A stretch of DNA of 64,000 nucleotides from Lentilactobacillus diolivorans DSM 14421 (GTDB lineage Bacteria; Bacillota; Bacilli; Lactobacillales; Lactobacillaceae): positions 1 through 64,000 of the forward strand of contig NZ_AZEY01000066.1 of assembly GCF_001434255.1 (NCBI RefSeq). The letters are read 5' to 3'. Below, in pieces: positions 27,386 to 36,170 of this stretch. The notes below the pieces were generated by a model, which did no database searches, was not told where the DNA came from, and was given only the letters and a program-made list of their open reading frames with translations. Numbering within the stretch: position 1 is the first letter of the stretch; the number at the start of each line of letters is the position of its first letter. The position numbers were made by a program, and so were the translations under genes.

Positions 27386-28042
27386 ATTATCAACGAATTT
27401 TTGATATTTTTAATAAAAAGTAGCTCATAACCGCAAAACTATCCCTTACTTACTGAGAGTACTAGAAAACGACCGTTCATACGCAATAAAATGATTAGTG
27501 TCAACGTTTTCATAGGCGTTTTCACTTGCATTCGTAATTTTTATGCTTATCATAGAAATCGAATTTGATGATTATTAATCTCAATTGTAATGACTGCTTT
27601 TTCGTGATTTCATTCAATTATAATCTCAATTAACCATTTTTATTATTAATTGATAATTCGTTTCTTTCAAAAGAATAGCGTTCCAGCAGTCATTATCCTC
27701 GTAATTTTGTTTTTAAACTGGTTGATTAACCAAACAACACGTTTACCGATCATCAGAAATGGTTAGACCAAACAATTGTTAAAACTGACATATCAGGATG
27801 TTTTAGGAGGCTTTATCCTCTTCTTGATTAAGGGAACGATTTCATATTATTTATTCGAATAAATCCTGTAATATAACGTTTTCATAGCTAATTTTCACTT
27901 GTATTATTTTTAAAAGTGTTTAGAATGTAATTTGTAGTTAAGAGAAGCAAATCAGATACTGATATATCAGAATTTATCTTGCAACCTTTATGACAATTAG
28001 CATTCACATAAGTATGAATTTTAATCAAGGGAGATTTTTATA
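27386..28042 (+). promoter_or_regulatory. Long upstream region of small-protein gene 28043 with duplicated cre-like element
   Basis: There is no gene in these 657 bases. AACGTTTTCATAG followed by TTTTCACTTG occurs twice, at 27503-27528 and 27875-27901, about 372 bases apart. The first copy lies in TGTCAACGTTTTCA, which fits the CcpA cre consensus at 13 of 14 positions by eye. An inverted pair AATGACTGCT / AGCAGTCATT spans about 27590-27685. The region is unusually long for a small gene and may hold more than one promoter. Confidence 0.45.
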
Positions 28043-28393
28043 ATGGTAGAAACAAATTGGAAAGATGCACTCAAGTCTGAACAAACATTTAATGATTTTA
28101 TTACCGGATACTTTAAAGATCACAAAGAATTAACCGGCGATTATGAAACATCTTCGTATTATGAATATTACACTGTCCGCCTTGACAGCAAAGACGGATT
28201 AATCATCACTCTGACAACTGGTGTTAGCCCAGCCGTCAACGCTGGAGCTGCCACGATTCCTTTCAAAGATGTCGAAAAACTTTCGGTTGAACAATTCCGT
28301 CAATTAATTTTGAACAAGAAATTCGCTGACATGCACACATCTTTGGCAGATGTCTTTAAGACAGTTGCTGGTGTCCCAGGCGTTACAGAATAA
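28043..28393 (+). CDS. Small conserved protein of unknown function, paralogue 2
   Basis: The 116 residues align along the full length with the genes at 22783 and 42972: NWKDALKSEQTFNDFITGYFKDHKELTGDYETSSYYEYYTVRLDSKDGLII, then GAATIPFKDVEKLSVEQFRQ, then FADMHTSLADVF. No family is recognised. This is the most divergent copy of the three, with SPAVNAGAA where the others have NPxITxGAA. GGGAG lies nine bases before the ATG. It is monocistronic, with a perfect terminator 15 bases downstream and a long upstream region that has a cre-like element. It converges on the GH42/transporter operon. Confidence 0.87.
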   Translation: MVETNWKDALKSEQTFNDFITGYFKDHKELTGDYETSSYYEYYTVRLDSKDGLIITLTTGVSPAVNAGAATIPFKDVEKLSVEQFRQLILNKKFADMHTSLADVFKTVAGVPGVTE

Positions 28394-28407
28394 TTAATAA
28401 CTATCGT

Positions 28408-28453
28408 AAAGCCCAAGTGATTTAAACTTACTCAAATCACTTGGGCTTTTTGT
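28408..28453 (+). terminator. Strong rho-independent terminator of gene 28043
   Basis: AAAGCCCAAGTGATTT (28408-28423) pairs perfectly with AAATCACTTGGGCTTT (28434-28449) across a ten-base loop, followed by TTTGTTTATTT. Confidence 0.93.
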
Positions 28454-28511
28454 TTATTTGCTTCCATTGACACGTTTTAAAATAACCTGTTATTTATCAA
28501 TATTAAGCATC

Positions 28512-28567
28512 CTAAAAGGGATCCGGTTGGAAACTGAGTTATCAGTTTCCAACCGGATCCCTTTTAG
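28512..28567. terminator. Perfect 26-bp inverted repeat, bidirectional terminator
   Basis: The left arm (28512-28537, beginning CTAAAAGGGATCCGG) and right arm (28542-28567) are exact complements around a GTTA loop. The A and T runs at the ends are part of the stem. It lies between the convergent small-protein gene and the sugar transporter, and serves the transporter operon on the minus strand. Confidence 0.85.
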
Positions 28568-28639
28568 TTATTTTACAGGTGTATTACCTAAACGCGGGGT
28601 GCGTCATAAAGGAAATCCACAAGGTTGAACACAACTTTA

Positions 28640-29962
28640 TTAGGCTTTCTTGGTTTCCTTGATCATCAGTACCAACACAGCACCAACCAGCGCAATAATT
28701 GATAAGACTGGTAAGATTGGTAAGTATTGATGGCCAACCATGTCAAAGATGATGGCTCCCAGCACTGGGGCTAAAATTTGAGCACCAGTATTGGCAAAGT
28801 TCAAAATACCAAGGTCTTTAGCAGCAGTTTCTGGATCCGGCAAAACTTCCAAGTTCAAAGCTTGGTCAACGGAGAAGAAGATTCCTGAACCGGTTCCGGC
28901 AATAATTCCGTACCAGATCATTGATGAAGGATCCCGGAAGATGAATGGCAAAATAGTTCCAATAGCTGTTAACAAAGCCGCAAAAGCAACCGGCCATTTT
29001 CGAGTTCCCATTTTATCCGAAACAGCACCAGAAGTTGATGAGAAGATAATCGCAGTGACCATTGTCGCAGTTCCCATCCAAGAAACATATTTTCCGGCAG
29101 GTGTACTCCCTAAGCCCATTCCACTTGTCAGGATAAAGACTTGGTAAACACCAAAGGCGGTAACGGCAATGTTGATCATCATCTTACCGAATAAAGCAAG
29201 ATAGAAGTTCCGAACATGGTGCAAGGGAAAGATAAAGGCTTGAACGAAGCCACTTAAATCCAATTTTTCCTTTTCCATTCCCAAACTTGATTTTTCATGC
29301 ATGATAATGGCAGCAATTGGGCCTGAAACAAGCATTAAGATAGCTAGAACGTAATAACCGGTGTTAACAAGACCAGGATTGGCACTACTTAGAAAACGGC
29401 CACCAATAACCGGACCACCATATTGGCCAATCACATAGCCAATCGCGTAAATGGATGAAATTGTGCCTCGGTGTTGTGGGGCAACCCGATCAGCCATAAC
29501 AGCAATTAACGGTGCCACAATCATGTTAATGAATGTTTGAATCAAGCACCACAAAACGATAAAAATTGGTAATTGTGATTTATCATTAATCATTCCTAAG
29601 CCAACCATTACGGCAGCCGTTAGAACAGATCCACAGACAATCCAAGGTGTCCGACGACCCCAACGTGATCGGGTTCGGTCTGACAAAGCCCCAATGATAA
29701 TCGTCGTAATAGTTGATGTCACGGCACCTAAAGTTCCTAATAACGCCAAGAAATTATTAACTTGGCTACCTGGGCCACCAAAAATGTTGGCTAATTTAGC
29801 CGGGTTTAAAACTGAGTTCAAACCCATGAATGGTGCAAGCCACAACAGGGCACCCAGCCCTGTCGCAATTCCAATAAATATTGGCACTTTTGGTTGTTGC
29901 GCGTCACTGACACTGGCAGACCAAGTACCATCAGCGTTCACATTTTCATTCTTCTTAGACAA
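28640..29962 (-). CDS. MFS sugar transporter, probably beta-galactoside uptake
   Basis: This 440-residue protein has about twelve membrane helices. The signature loop GALSDRTRSRWGRRTPWIV after helix 2 resembles sucrose/GPH-type sugar transporters, and QHRGTISSIYAIGYVIGQYGGPVIGG lies in helix 4/5. Translation starts at TTG 29962, eight bases after AAGGGG, with no better ATG in frame. The gene follows the GH42 beta-galactosidase by 17 bases on the same strand, so galactosides or galacto-oligosaccharides are the likely cargo. It ends before a perfect bidirectional terminator. Confidence 0.83.
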   Translation of the reverse strand: MSKKNENVNADGTWSASVSDAQQPKVPIFIGIATGLGALLWLAPFMGLNSVLNPAKLANIFGGPGSQVNNFLALLGTLGAVTSTITTIIIGALSDRTRSRWGRRTPWIVCGSVLTAAVMVGLGMINDKSQLPIFIVLWCLIQTFINMIVAPLIAVMADRVAPQHRGTISSIYAIGYVIGQYGGPVIGGRFLSSANPGLVNTGYYVLAILMLVSGPIAAIIMHEKSSLGMEKEKLDLSGFVQAFIFPLHHVRNFYLALFGKMMINIAVTAFGVYQVFILTSGMGLGSTPAGKYVSWMGTATMVTAIIFSSTSGAVSDKMGTRKWPVAFAALLTAIGTILPFIFRDPSSMIWYGIIAGTGSGIFFSVDQALNLEVLPDPETAAKDLGILNFANTGAQILAPVLGAIIFDMVGHQYLPILPVLSIIALVGAVLVLMIKETKKA

Positions 29963-29979
29963 TGTTAATACCCCTTTTC

Positions 29980-32049
29980 TTAATTCTCAGCTCTAAAGAC
30001 TTGAAGGCCCCATGGTTTCAATGTGAAGGAATCTCCCTCTTTTTCACTAAGATCGTTCAAAATTGATTGACCAGTTTTTGAGCAATACTTAACAGTTTGT
30101 TCCTGATTTGAATAATTAAAGTAGAAATCAAGGACACTGTTATCGCTGGTAACCAATTGTTTATTGATAATTGGAAATTCCTGCTCTTGACGAGTTGTCC
30201 ATAACCCAATTTTCTTTAAAATATATTGATATAATTCTGTTATTGATTGCTGATTCAAGTACGAGCCGGCATAGAAAGCATTTCCGTTACCGTATTGATT
30301 CTCGGTAATGGCAGCGTATTTACCCCAATATGGGTGATCATACGTCGCAAGTGCCTTGCCGGTCGTCGGTGTTAATAATTCCATCCAATACTTAACTGGT
30401 TGCTGGTCAATGCCGCTTAGTTCTTTAGAACCACTGATCGTGACATCCTTTTCGGGTTGGTCAGTGCCGTAATTGCGATTGGGTTCGACAAATAATTCGT
30501 ATTCAGCGCCGACCGATTTAGAGATCAAGGCTGGTTGCACATCTGTCCGTGCTTTGACGTCTTGATTTGTGTACCCGGAACGGAATGAATAAAGAACATT
30601 TCCACCATTCTTAATAAATTGGTTTAATTGCTCAAGTTGCTCATCAGTTGCTGAATAGAGCATTGGGACGATTAGAAAATCGTAATTTTTATTCGTAATT
30701 CGAGGATCGCCAATTTGTAAAATATCTGCTTCAACGTTTAATCGATACAATGGATCATAGTATGATCGAAGGACATCGTTATACTGATGTTCCCCAGTCT
30801 TATCGAAAATGGTGTTTTTATAAGGGAACCAGTCAACCGCGCTGAGAGCTTGGTTACTAACGACGAATGCAACTCGATTCTTCTTTTTAGTATTCAAGAA
30901 ATTCGAACCGATTTCGTTAAGCTTTTTTCCAATTGTTTTAGCTTCGTTGTACACAGGATTGGGCCGGAAATCATGTCCCAGTAATCCCTTCCAATATGTT
31001 TCATAACTGTTGTGAACTGAATGCCAATGCCAGTAACTAATCATGTTGGCGCCGGACGCGATATGTGAAAATGCTTGAAGCGTTAATTGACCAGGATATG
31101 GTACCCAGTGACGAAAGGCTTGAGCTTCAGTTTCCATGACAATGTAATTCTTGTCCTTGGTCGAACGCGCAACGTCTCCACAAAAGGCAATCTCAGTTCC
31201 AGTCAGATGATCTTGGGTGGGATGATAGACATCGACTGCTGTAACATCAAATGGCTTGGAAACTTCAAAGTGATTTGAATCAGCATTTAACCCAAACGAT
31301 TGTTTCCGCCATTCAAAGTCAAAATTATTCGTAACGAACTGGTCACTGCGTTTGTACTCATTGACAATGTTGACCTGCCAAGTCAGAAAATCAGTTACAA
31401 GCGTCCGTTTAAAAGCCTCGAAAGCAGTTCCGAGACTCCCGTTGATCGTTGAATTGATGGGTGGAAAATCCTCCCACGCATTAATCCGGTTACTCCAATA
31501 ATCCAAACCATAGGCATGATTTAATTTATCAAGATCACCATTAAACTTTTTCTTAAGCCATTTTTCGAATGCCAGGTAAACATTTTCACTACTAGTGTCA
31601 AAATGTTTCGTTTCATTATCAACTTGAAATCCAATGACTGCTGGATTATGAACCGTCCGTTCGATCATCTTACGGATAATCCGCTCAGAGAAGCTCCTAA
31701 AGGTCGGATTGGTGATATCAATAATTTGGCGAGAACCATATTGATGCTTGCCAGTTTTATCAGTCAACAGGACTTCCGGATAAGCTTTAGCCATCCATGT
31801 CGGAATTGCATACGTTGGGGTGCCGATAATCACGTTAATGCCAGCTTTTTGCATGGCGTTAACAACCTTATCCAGTTTGGAGAAGTCAAAGACTCCTTCT
31901 TGTGGTTCGTACGTACTCCAAGTACTTTCACCAATTCGAACGACATTGATATTAGCATCTTTCATCATCTTGATATCTTCATCAAGTCGGTCATACGGCA
32001 GGTACTCGTAGTAATAGGCAGCACCATACAAAAAGTTTTTGAAATCCAT
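29980..32049 (-). CDS. Beta-galactosidase, GH42
   Basis: This complete 689-residue cytoplasmic enzyme has three parts: a TIM barrel opening with YGAAYYYEYLPYDRLDEDIKMMKDANINVVRIGESTWS, a trimerisation Rossmann-like domain, and a small C-terminal domain. The acid/base glutamate lies in GFQVDNETKHF and the nucleophile in YIVMETEAQ. AGGAGG precedes the ATG. GH42 enzymes act on galactosides from plant galactans or on transgalactosylation products more than on lactose. It forms an operon with the MFS transporter and diverges from an AraC regulator. A cre palindrome lies about 40 bases upstream of the start. Confidence 0.94.
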   Translation of the reverse strand: MDFKNFLYGAAYYYEYLPYDRLDEDIKMMKDANINVVRIGESTWSTYEPQEGVFDFSKLDKVVNAMQKAGINVIIGTPTYAIPTWMAKAYPEVLLTDKTGKHQYGSRQIIDITNPTFRSFSERIIRKMIERTVHNPAVIGFQVDNETKHFDTSSENVYLAFEKWLKKKFNGDLDKLNHAYGLDYWSNRINAWEDFPPINSTINGSLGTAFEAFKRTLVTDFLTWQVNIVNEYKRSDQFVTNNFDFEWRKQSFGLNADSNHFEVSKPFDVTAVDVYHPTQDHLTGTEIAFCGDVARSTKDKNYIVMETEAQAFRHWVPYPGQLTLQAFSHIASGANMISYWHWHSVHNSYETYWKGLLGHDFRPNPVYNEAKTIGKKLNEIGSNFLNTKKKNRVAFVVSNQALSAVDWFPYKNTIFDKTGEHQYNDVLRSYYDPLYRLNVEADILQIGDPRITNKNYDFLIVPMLYSATDEQLEQLNQFIKNGGNVLYSFRSGYTNQDVKARTDVQPALISKSVGAEYELFVEPNRNYGTDQPEKDVTISGSKELSGIDQQPVKYWMELLTPTTGKALATYDHPYWGKYAAITENQYGNGNAFYAGSYLNQQSITELYQYILKKIGLWTTRQEQEFPIINKQLVTSDNSVLDFYFNYSNQEQTVKYCSKTGQSILNDLSEKEGDSFTLKPWGLQVFRAEN

Positions 32050-32088
32050 TGAAAAATCCTCCTAACAATTAAGTAAACTGCATCGATT

Positions 32089-32104
32089 CGGAAAGCGCTT
32101 TCTT
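32089..32104. promoter_or_regulatory. cre (CcpA) site upstream of GH42
   Basis: GAAAGCGCTTTC (32091-32102) is a perfect palindrome matching the core of the CcpA consensus, 42 bases upstream of the beta-galactosidase start. It predicts glucose repression of the GH42 operon. Confidence 0.78.
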
Positions 32105-32162
32105 TATCATAAATAATTATGCCCCATTCCTGGATCGATGACTATTGACCAATCAACTTTAT

Positions 32163-32182
32163 ATTTATCCAAATATGACATA
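32163..32182 (+). promoter_or_regulatory. 20-bp element between AraC and GH42 genes, repeated inverted beyond the AraC gene
   Basis: ATTTATCCAAATATGACATA lies 55 bases before the AraC start. An exact reverse complement lies at 33135-33154, just past the AraC stop. The copies share exactly these 20 bases and nothing outside them. Candidate binding site for the AraC protein. Confidence 0.6.
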
Positions 32183-32236
32183 TAATGAAATTAATCACAA
32201 TGAGCAGGTATTTTACATTCACTTTAGGAGGAGCAT

Positions 32237-33115
32237 ATGAACTTCTTAAAAAACGCCAAACGATTGCCCGTACTTGATTGGAACTTAACTTTTTTTGGCG
32301 CCCACGAACAAAAGGTAGGGGCTGATTGGGTCGTCCCCGTAGAAAAACATTATGCTTTTGAATGTATCTTTGTCCTTAATGGCCATGAGTACGTCAAAAT
32401 CCAAGGAAAAACATATACACTTTCAAGCGGTGACTTCTTTTTAATTCCCCCTGAGTTCCCCCATCAAGTGTGGGCCGGGAAAACATTAAGGTACTTCTGT
32501 TTCCACTTCGATCTGGACGATCCAAAATTAAAGGTTCAATTAATTCAAGGGATTAACTATTACCATCCCTATAATTCCAGACTATGTAAGCAAATTACTC
32601 CCCCATTAAAAAAGCTTGATTCATTAATTAACAATGGGGCATTCGACTTCAATACCAAAATGATTATCCAAATTGAACTATCAAAAATGCTGCAGGCCTT
32701 TTATCAATCAGCTGTCAGCCACAGCTCCAATGCGTCATCTACCAGTGTTGAATATTCCAGAATTATGGCTGACTATATGAAAAGTCAACTCACTAACCAA
32801 GTGCTTGGTTATGTTAAAAATGGTTATGCCCCTGACGAAAAATCACTTGTCGTAGAAGATGCGATTAAAAAAGTGGGGCTCAGCAGCGGGTACGGCTTTA
32901 GAGTCTTCAAGCAGACTTATGGTATTTCTCCGAGAGAATATCTCTCCAAACTCAAAGTAAACGAAGCCAAAAAATTATTAATGAAACCCAATTACTCGGT
33001 CGCTGATATTGGATTAGCACTTGGATACAGTGGCTTACCAAATTTTAGTCGCCAATTTAAAAGATGGACAACAATGTCTCCAAACGAATTTCGAGCTAAT
33101 GTCTCCGAAAAATAA
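32237..33115 (+). CDS. AraC-family transcriptional regulator
   Basis: The 292 residues comprise an N-terminal cupin sugar-binding domain (YAFECIFVLNGHEYVKIQGKTYTLSSGDFFLIPPEFPHQV) and a C-terminal double helix-turn-helix. The latter includes AIKKVGLSSGYGFRVFKQTYGISPREYLSKLKVNEAKKLL and YSVADIGLALGYSGLPNFSRQFKRWTTMSPNEFR. AGGAGG precedes the ATG. It is divergent from GH42 and its transporter and is presumably their activator in response to a galactoside. Exact inverted copies of a 20-bp element flank the gene on both sides. Confidence 0.92.
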   Translation: MNFLKNAKRLPVLDWNLTFFGAHEQKVGADWVVPVEKHYAFECIFVLNGHEYVKIQGKTYTLSSGDFFLIPPEFPHQVWAGKTLRYFCFHFDLDDPKLKVQLIQGINYYHPYNSRLCKQITPPLKKLDSLINNGAFDFNTKMIIQIELSKMLQAFYQSAVSHSSNASSTSVEYSRIMADYMKSQLTNQVLGYVKNGYAPDEKSLVVEDAIKKVGLSSGYGFRVFKQTYGISPREYLSKLKVNEAKKLLMKPNYSVADIGLALGYSGLPNFSRQFKRWTTMSPNEFRANVSEK

Positions 33116-33134
33116 CAAATTGCCAAGCTATCTG

Positions 33135-33154
33135 TATGTCATATTTGGATAAAT
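33135..33154 (-). promoter_or_regulatory. Inverted exact copy of the 20-bp element downstream of the AraC gene
   Basis: TATGTCATATTTGGATAAAT is the exact reverse complement of 32163-32182. It begins 20 bases after the AraC stop codon, an unusual place for an operator unless looping between the two sites is used. Confidence 0.6.
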
Positions 33155-33263
33155 TATAGTTCGATTTGGCATTGAGTTTAGAAACCGCACCACCTTTTTA
33201 CTACTTTTAGATAGAAAGTAAAAAAACATCTTAAATTTTTATTCTATCACTACCAAGACAACC

Positions 33264-33330
33264 AAAAATGAAGAAGAGTGGGACGAAAGGCAATCTCCCG
33301 TCGCCTTCCATTCCACTCTTCTTCATTTTT
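33264..33330. repeat. Hairpin intergenic repeat, copy G; bidirectional terminator
   Basis: AAAAATGAAGAAGAGTGGGA (33264-33283) pairs with TTCCACTCTTCTTCATTTTT (33311-33330) with one G-U. The interior GACGAAAGGCAATCTCCC and GCCTT match module 2 of the repeat family. It lies between the convergent AraC and ABC-transporter genes. The remainder of 33116-33409 shows nothing else apart from the 20-bp element. Confidence 0.75.
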
Positions 33331-33409
33331 TTTACAATTTTAAATATGACCAAACGATTCATAAAAGAGATCCTCGTATGAAAAACGCTTGTCAACAAAC
33401 AGCGGCGTT

Positions 33410-34102
33410 TTATTTGTCAACTGGTGCTAAATCCTTCAAATATAATTTGCCGTCCATAATTTCATAAGTCATGTCAGCAAATTCTGTTAATCTTGCATCG
33501 TGGGTCACGACAACCACGGCTTTATTTCTGGTTTTAGCCAGTTCTTTTAACAGTTTTCCAACCACAATTACCCGTGCCGAATCTAATGCGGCGGTCGGTT
33601 CATCGGCCAAAACAATTTCCGGATTGGCATATAATGCTCTGGCAATTGCCACTCGTTGCGTCTGTCCACCAGATAACTGACTGGGATACTTGTTAACTAA
33701 ATCATCAATCCCCAACTGATTAAGTAATTCCTTAAGCTCACGATCATCTAGATTGCCCTTGGGCTTCACCTTTGTGACTAATTCCAATTGCTCTCTAACC
33801 TTCAAATATGGCACCAACGAGTATGCTTGCAGAACAAAGCCGACGTGATTTAATCGTAATTCATCCCGTTGCTTCTTGCTAAACTGATCCACAGCCTGGT
33901 CTTCAATGATGACATTTCCGGATGAAGGCGTCTGCAAACCACCGGCGATTGTTAAAAAAGTACTTTTCCCAGACCCGGATGGCCCAACCACTAAAATCAA
34001 CTGACCTCTTTCCGCGGTAAAGTTAACATCGCTAAGGACATGAACCTTACTAGTACCGGAACCGAAATACTTATTGATGTTCTTTAATTCAATTACAGCC
34101 AT
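33410..34102 (-). CDS. ABC transporter ATP-binding protein (MacB/LolD type)
   Basis: This ATPase of about 230 residues has Walker A VVGPSGSGKSTF, signature LSGGQTQRVAIARAL, Walker B EIVLADEPTAALD and H-loop VVVVTHD. FtsX-type exporters or mechanotransmitters use ATPases of this subfamily. ATG 34102 lies eight bases after GGAGG, a site inside the last codons of the permease gene. Four bases separate the permease stop from this start, so the two are translationally coupled. Confidence 0.92.
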   Translation of the reverse strand: MAVIELKNINKYFGSGTSKVHVLSDVNFTAERGQLILVVGPSGSGKSTFLTIAGGLQTPSSGNVIIEDQAVDQFSKKQRDELRLNHVGFVLQAYSLVPYLKVREQLELVTKVKPKGNLDDRELKELLNQLGIDDLVNKYPSQLSGGQTQRVAIARALYANPEIVLADEPTAALDSARVIVVGKLLKELAKTRNKAVVVVTHDARLTEFADMTYEIMDGKLYLKDLAPVDK

Positions 34103-34106
34103 CTTT

Positions 34107-35171
34107 CTAACCTCCAATTACCTGAACCGGGTCGACTGTCGCGATTTTTCTCGCGGGAATCGCGGCACCAATAATGCCCATTAATAATAATCCAACCGCC
34201 ATCGCTGATAGCATTGGAACATTAAAGAAGATTGGCGCCCCAAATGGAATTAATTTTGCGGTAATCGCCGTTAAAATTGCACCAATCACTATTCCACACG
34301 CCATCAAGATCAATGACTGACTGAGAATCGTTCTAACAAGTCTTGCCGCGGGAATTCCCTGTGCCCGCAGAATAGCGTACATTGGTAATGCTTGAATGGT
34401 TAAAATATACAAGAAGACTGCGATAATAACGAGTGAGATAACCATCAAAAAGCCGATCATAAACCCAAACGTCGTATTTTGAGCGGAATAGCCCGGAAGT
34501 TTAGAAATAAAGTAGCTGTTCGAATAGGTCTTTAATCCTTTGTCACGGCCACTGAATTTGGCAGTCTTCGAAACAATCGCACTTCCAGCTAAATTTCCGC
34601 TTGGCAGATTTCGCAAAGTTTGCCAAGTTTTTAGAGACCCATAGACAACTGGTGCAACATTTAATTTAGCGTTTTTGGTAAACCCAACAATGGTATATTG
34701 AGTCGATGACGAATTGAATTTTACTTGATTACCCAATCGATACCCATCCATTTTAAATTGTTGATCAGCAACTAATTCGTGGTTGTTTTGAGCTTTACGG
34801 CCACTCGAAATAACCAAATCTTTTGCAATATATTGAGCTCCTTTTAAGCCAACAAATTGGGCGGATTCTTTCTTCCGATTGTTTTGTTTAACAACAACCG
34901 GCGATTGACCAATTAATGCCTGGCTTTTCGTAAGCTGAGCTCCATTAACCTGTTCATTGGTAATCGTGGACTGTGATAGATTCACGTTGGCATCACGGTC
35001 TAAAACAATACTTTTGGCATGCCAGGAATCAATTGCCTGGGTATTCTCATTCGCTAATCCTGTTGCTAATCCCGATAAAATAAAAATTAAGTAGGTGATC
35101 ATGACAATCATTGCGACAATCAAACTGTATCTCAATTTTTCATGACGAATTTCTTTTAATGCTAAATACAT
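34107..35171 (-). CDS. FtsX-like ABC transporter permease
   Basis: The product has 354 residues, with one N-terminal membrane helix (YSLIVAMIVMITYLIFILSG), an extracytoplasmic domain of about 200 residues (MacB periplasmic-core-like) and three C-terminal helices (MIGFLMVISLVIIAVFLYIL, then ILMACGIVIGAILTAI, then LSAMAVGLLLMGIIGA). The closing ARKIATVDPVQVIGG is typical of MacB-type permeases. It pairs with the ATPase immediately downstream and follows a 7-TM protein gene, under an apparent TetR regulator. The substrate is unknown. Confidence 0.9.
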   Translation of the reverse strand: MYLALKEIRHEKLRYSLIVAMIVMITYLIFILSGLATGLANENTQAIDSWHAKSIVLDRDANVNLSQSTITNEQVNGAQLTKSQALIGQSPVVVKQNNRKKESAQFVGLKGAQYIAKDLVISSGRKAQNNHELVADQQFKMDGYRLGNQVKFNSSSTQYTIVGFTKNAKLNVAPVVYGSLKTWQTLRNLPSGNLAGSAIVSKTAKFSGRDKGLKTYSNSYFISKLPGYSAQNTTFGFMIGFLMVISLVIIAVFLYILTIQALPMYAILRAQGIPAARLVRTILSQSLILMACGIVIGAILTAITAKLIPFGAPIFFNVPMLSAMAVGLLLMGIIGAAIPARKIATVDPVQVIGG

Positions 35172-35256
35172 TTGTTTACCTCCTGTTCAAGTAAACCGCA
35201 AACAACTTGCAACTCGTTAGCCAATCCCATCAAATATTATTGGGTTGTTTAGCCGA

Positions 35257-36051
35257 TTACCAAACTGTCTTTCTGCCAAATAATCGTTGTGGCTTCTTAG
35301 CTAACCGATCATATACAAAGTAAGCCCGCACTGAATATAGAATTGCGACAGCTCCCAAAATATAGAACCATGGATTTTCGTTAAATCTAAACATTGGACT
35401 TACAAGTGCCCACATATTGGTTGGCAAAAAGCTATTAATTGTGCCAAGAATAATCACAATTGCCAGCCCTTTTGAGGCACCAACCTGGGTCTTTCGTTCT
35501 TCCCAATATAATCCAGGCGCAATGGCAATCAGGACATTTGTGAAAATAAACCACTTGAACATGAACGGATCATGCATAAACACCCTGAACAAATTGACAA
35601 CGCCAATCATAATACAAAGCTGAGAAACCACTTTAATCCAGGCGTCCTTTATACTAACCTTACCGGTTTTATATAGATGGCCCCAAATTGCATCCCTTTC
35701 GACATAAATTGCTTTATACAAGTTGAAAACTTCAAACAAATTCCAAATGACAAGCGCGCCCGAAGCACCCCAAAATAACCAGAAATTATGATATTTTATA
35801 GCCGCCAACGCAAATACAATTGCTCCCATCGAATCATGGGCAAAATAAAAAGTATGCATCCAAATCGGATAAGGCGCACTTCTTTCCTTAATCACCAACG
35901 CAAAACTATACATGTATTCAAGATATCCGAACAAAAAAGTTAGTCCTGCGACGACTAAATTGAAGGCAATGTGCGGGTTACTAAAACTGAAAGCTTGAAT
36001 AAACTGATTCGCAGAATAATCAGCAGGATAGACTCCTAATAAATAAGACAT
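35257..36051 (-). CDS. Seven-transmembrane protein of unknown function
   Basis: This 264-residue protein has about seven hydrophobic helices and conserved-looking polar spots within or next to them (GYLEYMYSF, WMHTFYFAHDSMG, YWEERKT, YFVYDRLAKKP). I do not recognise the family with confidence. The length and topology recall small integral-membrane cyclase-like or TMEM-type proteins, but no diagnostic motif confirms this. It is the first gene of a minus-strand group with the FtsX-type ABC transporter (85-base gap) and is divergent from a TetR regulator. An accessory role in export or membrane-stress response is possible. Confidence 0.7.
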   Translation of the reverse strand: MSYLLGVYPADYSANQFIQAFSFSNPHIAFNLVVAGLTFLFGYLEYMYSFALVIKERSAPYPIWMHTFYFAHDSMGAIVFALAAIKYHNFWLFWGASGALVIWNLFEVFNLYKAIYVERDAIWGHLYKTGKVSIKDAWIKVVSQLCIMIGVVNLFRVFMHDPFMFKWFIFTNVLIAIAPGLYWEERKTQVGASKGLAIVIILGTINSFLPTNMWALVSPMFRFNENPWFYILGAVAILYSVRAYFVYDRLAKKPQRLFGRKTVW

Positions 36052-36076
36052 TTAAATTCTCCTCTAGCGCTTTAAC

Positions 36077-36139
36077 TGTGCATTAGTATATGCTATTATT
36101 TCAGTGGTTAATCATCACTTAATATCAAAGTGTGCATTA
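36077..36139. promoter_or_regulatory. Paired TGTGCATTA sites between the 7-TM and TetR genes
   Basis: TGTGCATTA occurs at 36077-36085 and 36131-36139 as a direct repeat 54 bases apart (about five helical turns) within the 119-base divergent promoter region. Possible binding sites of the TetR protein at 36171. Confidence 0.4.
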
Positions 36140-36170
36140 TCTGTAAATAATTTTAAAAAGGGAAAATTTA

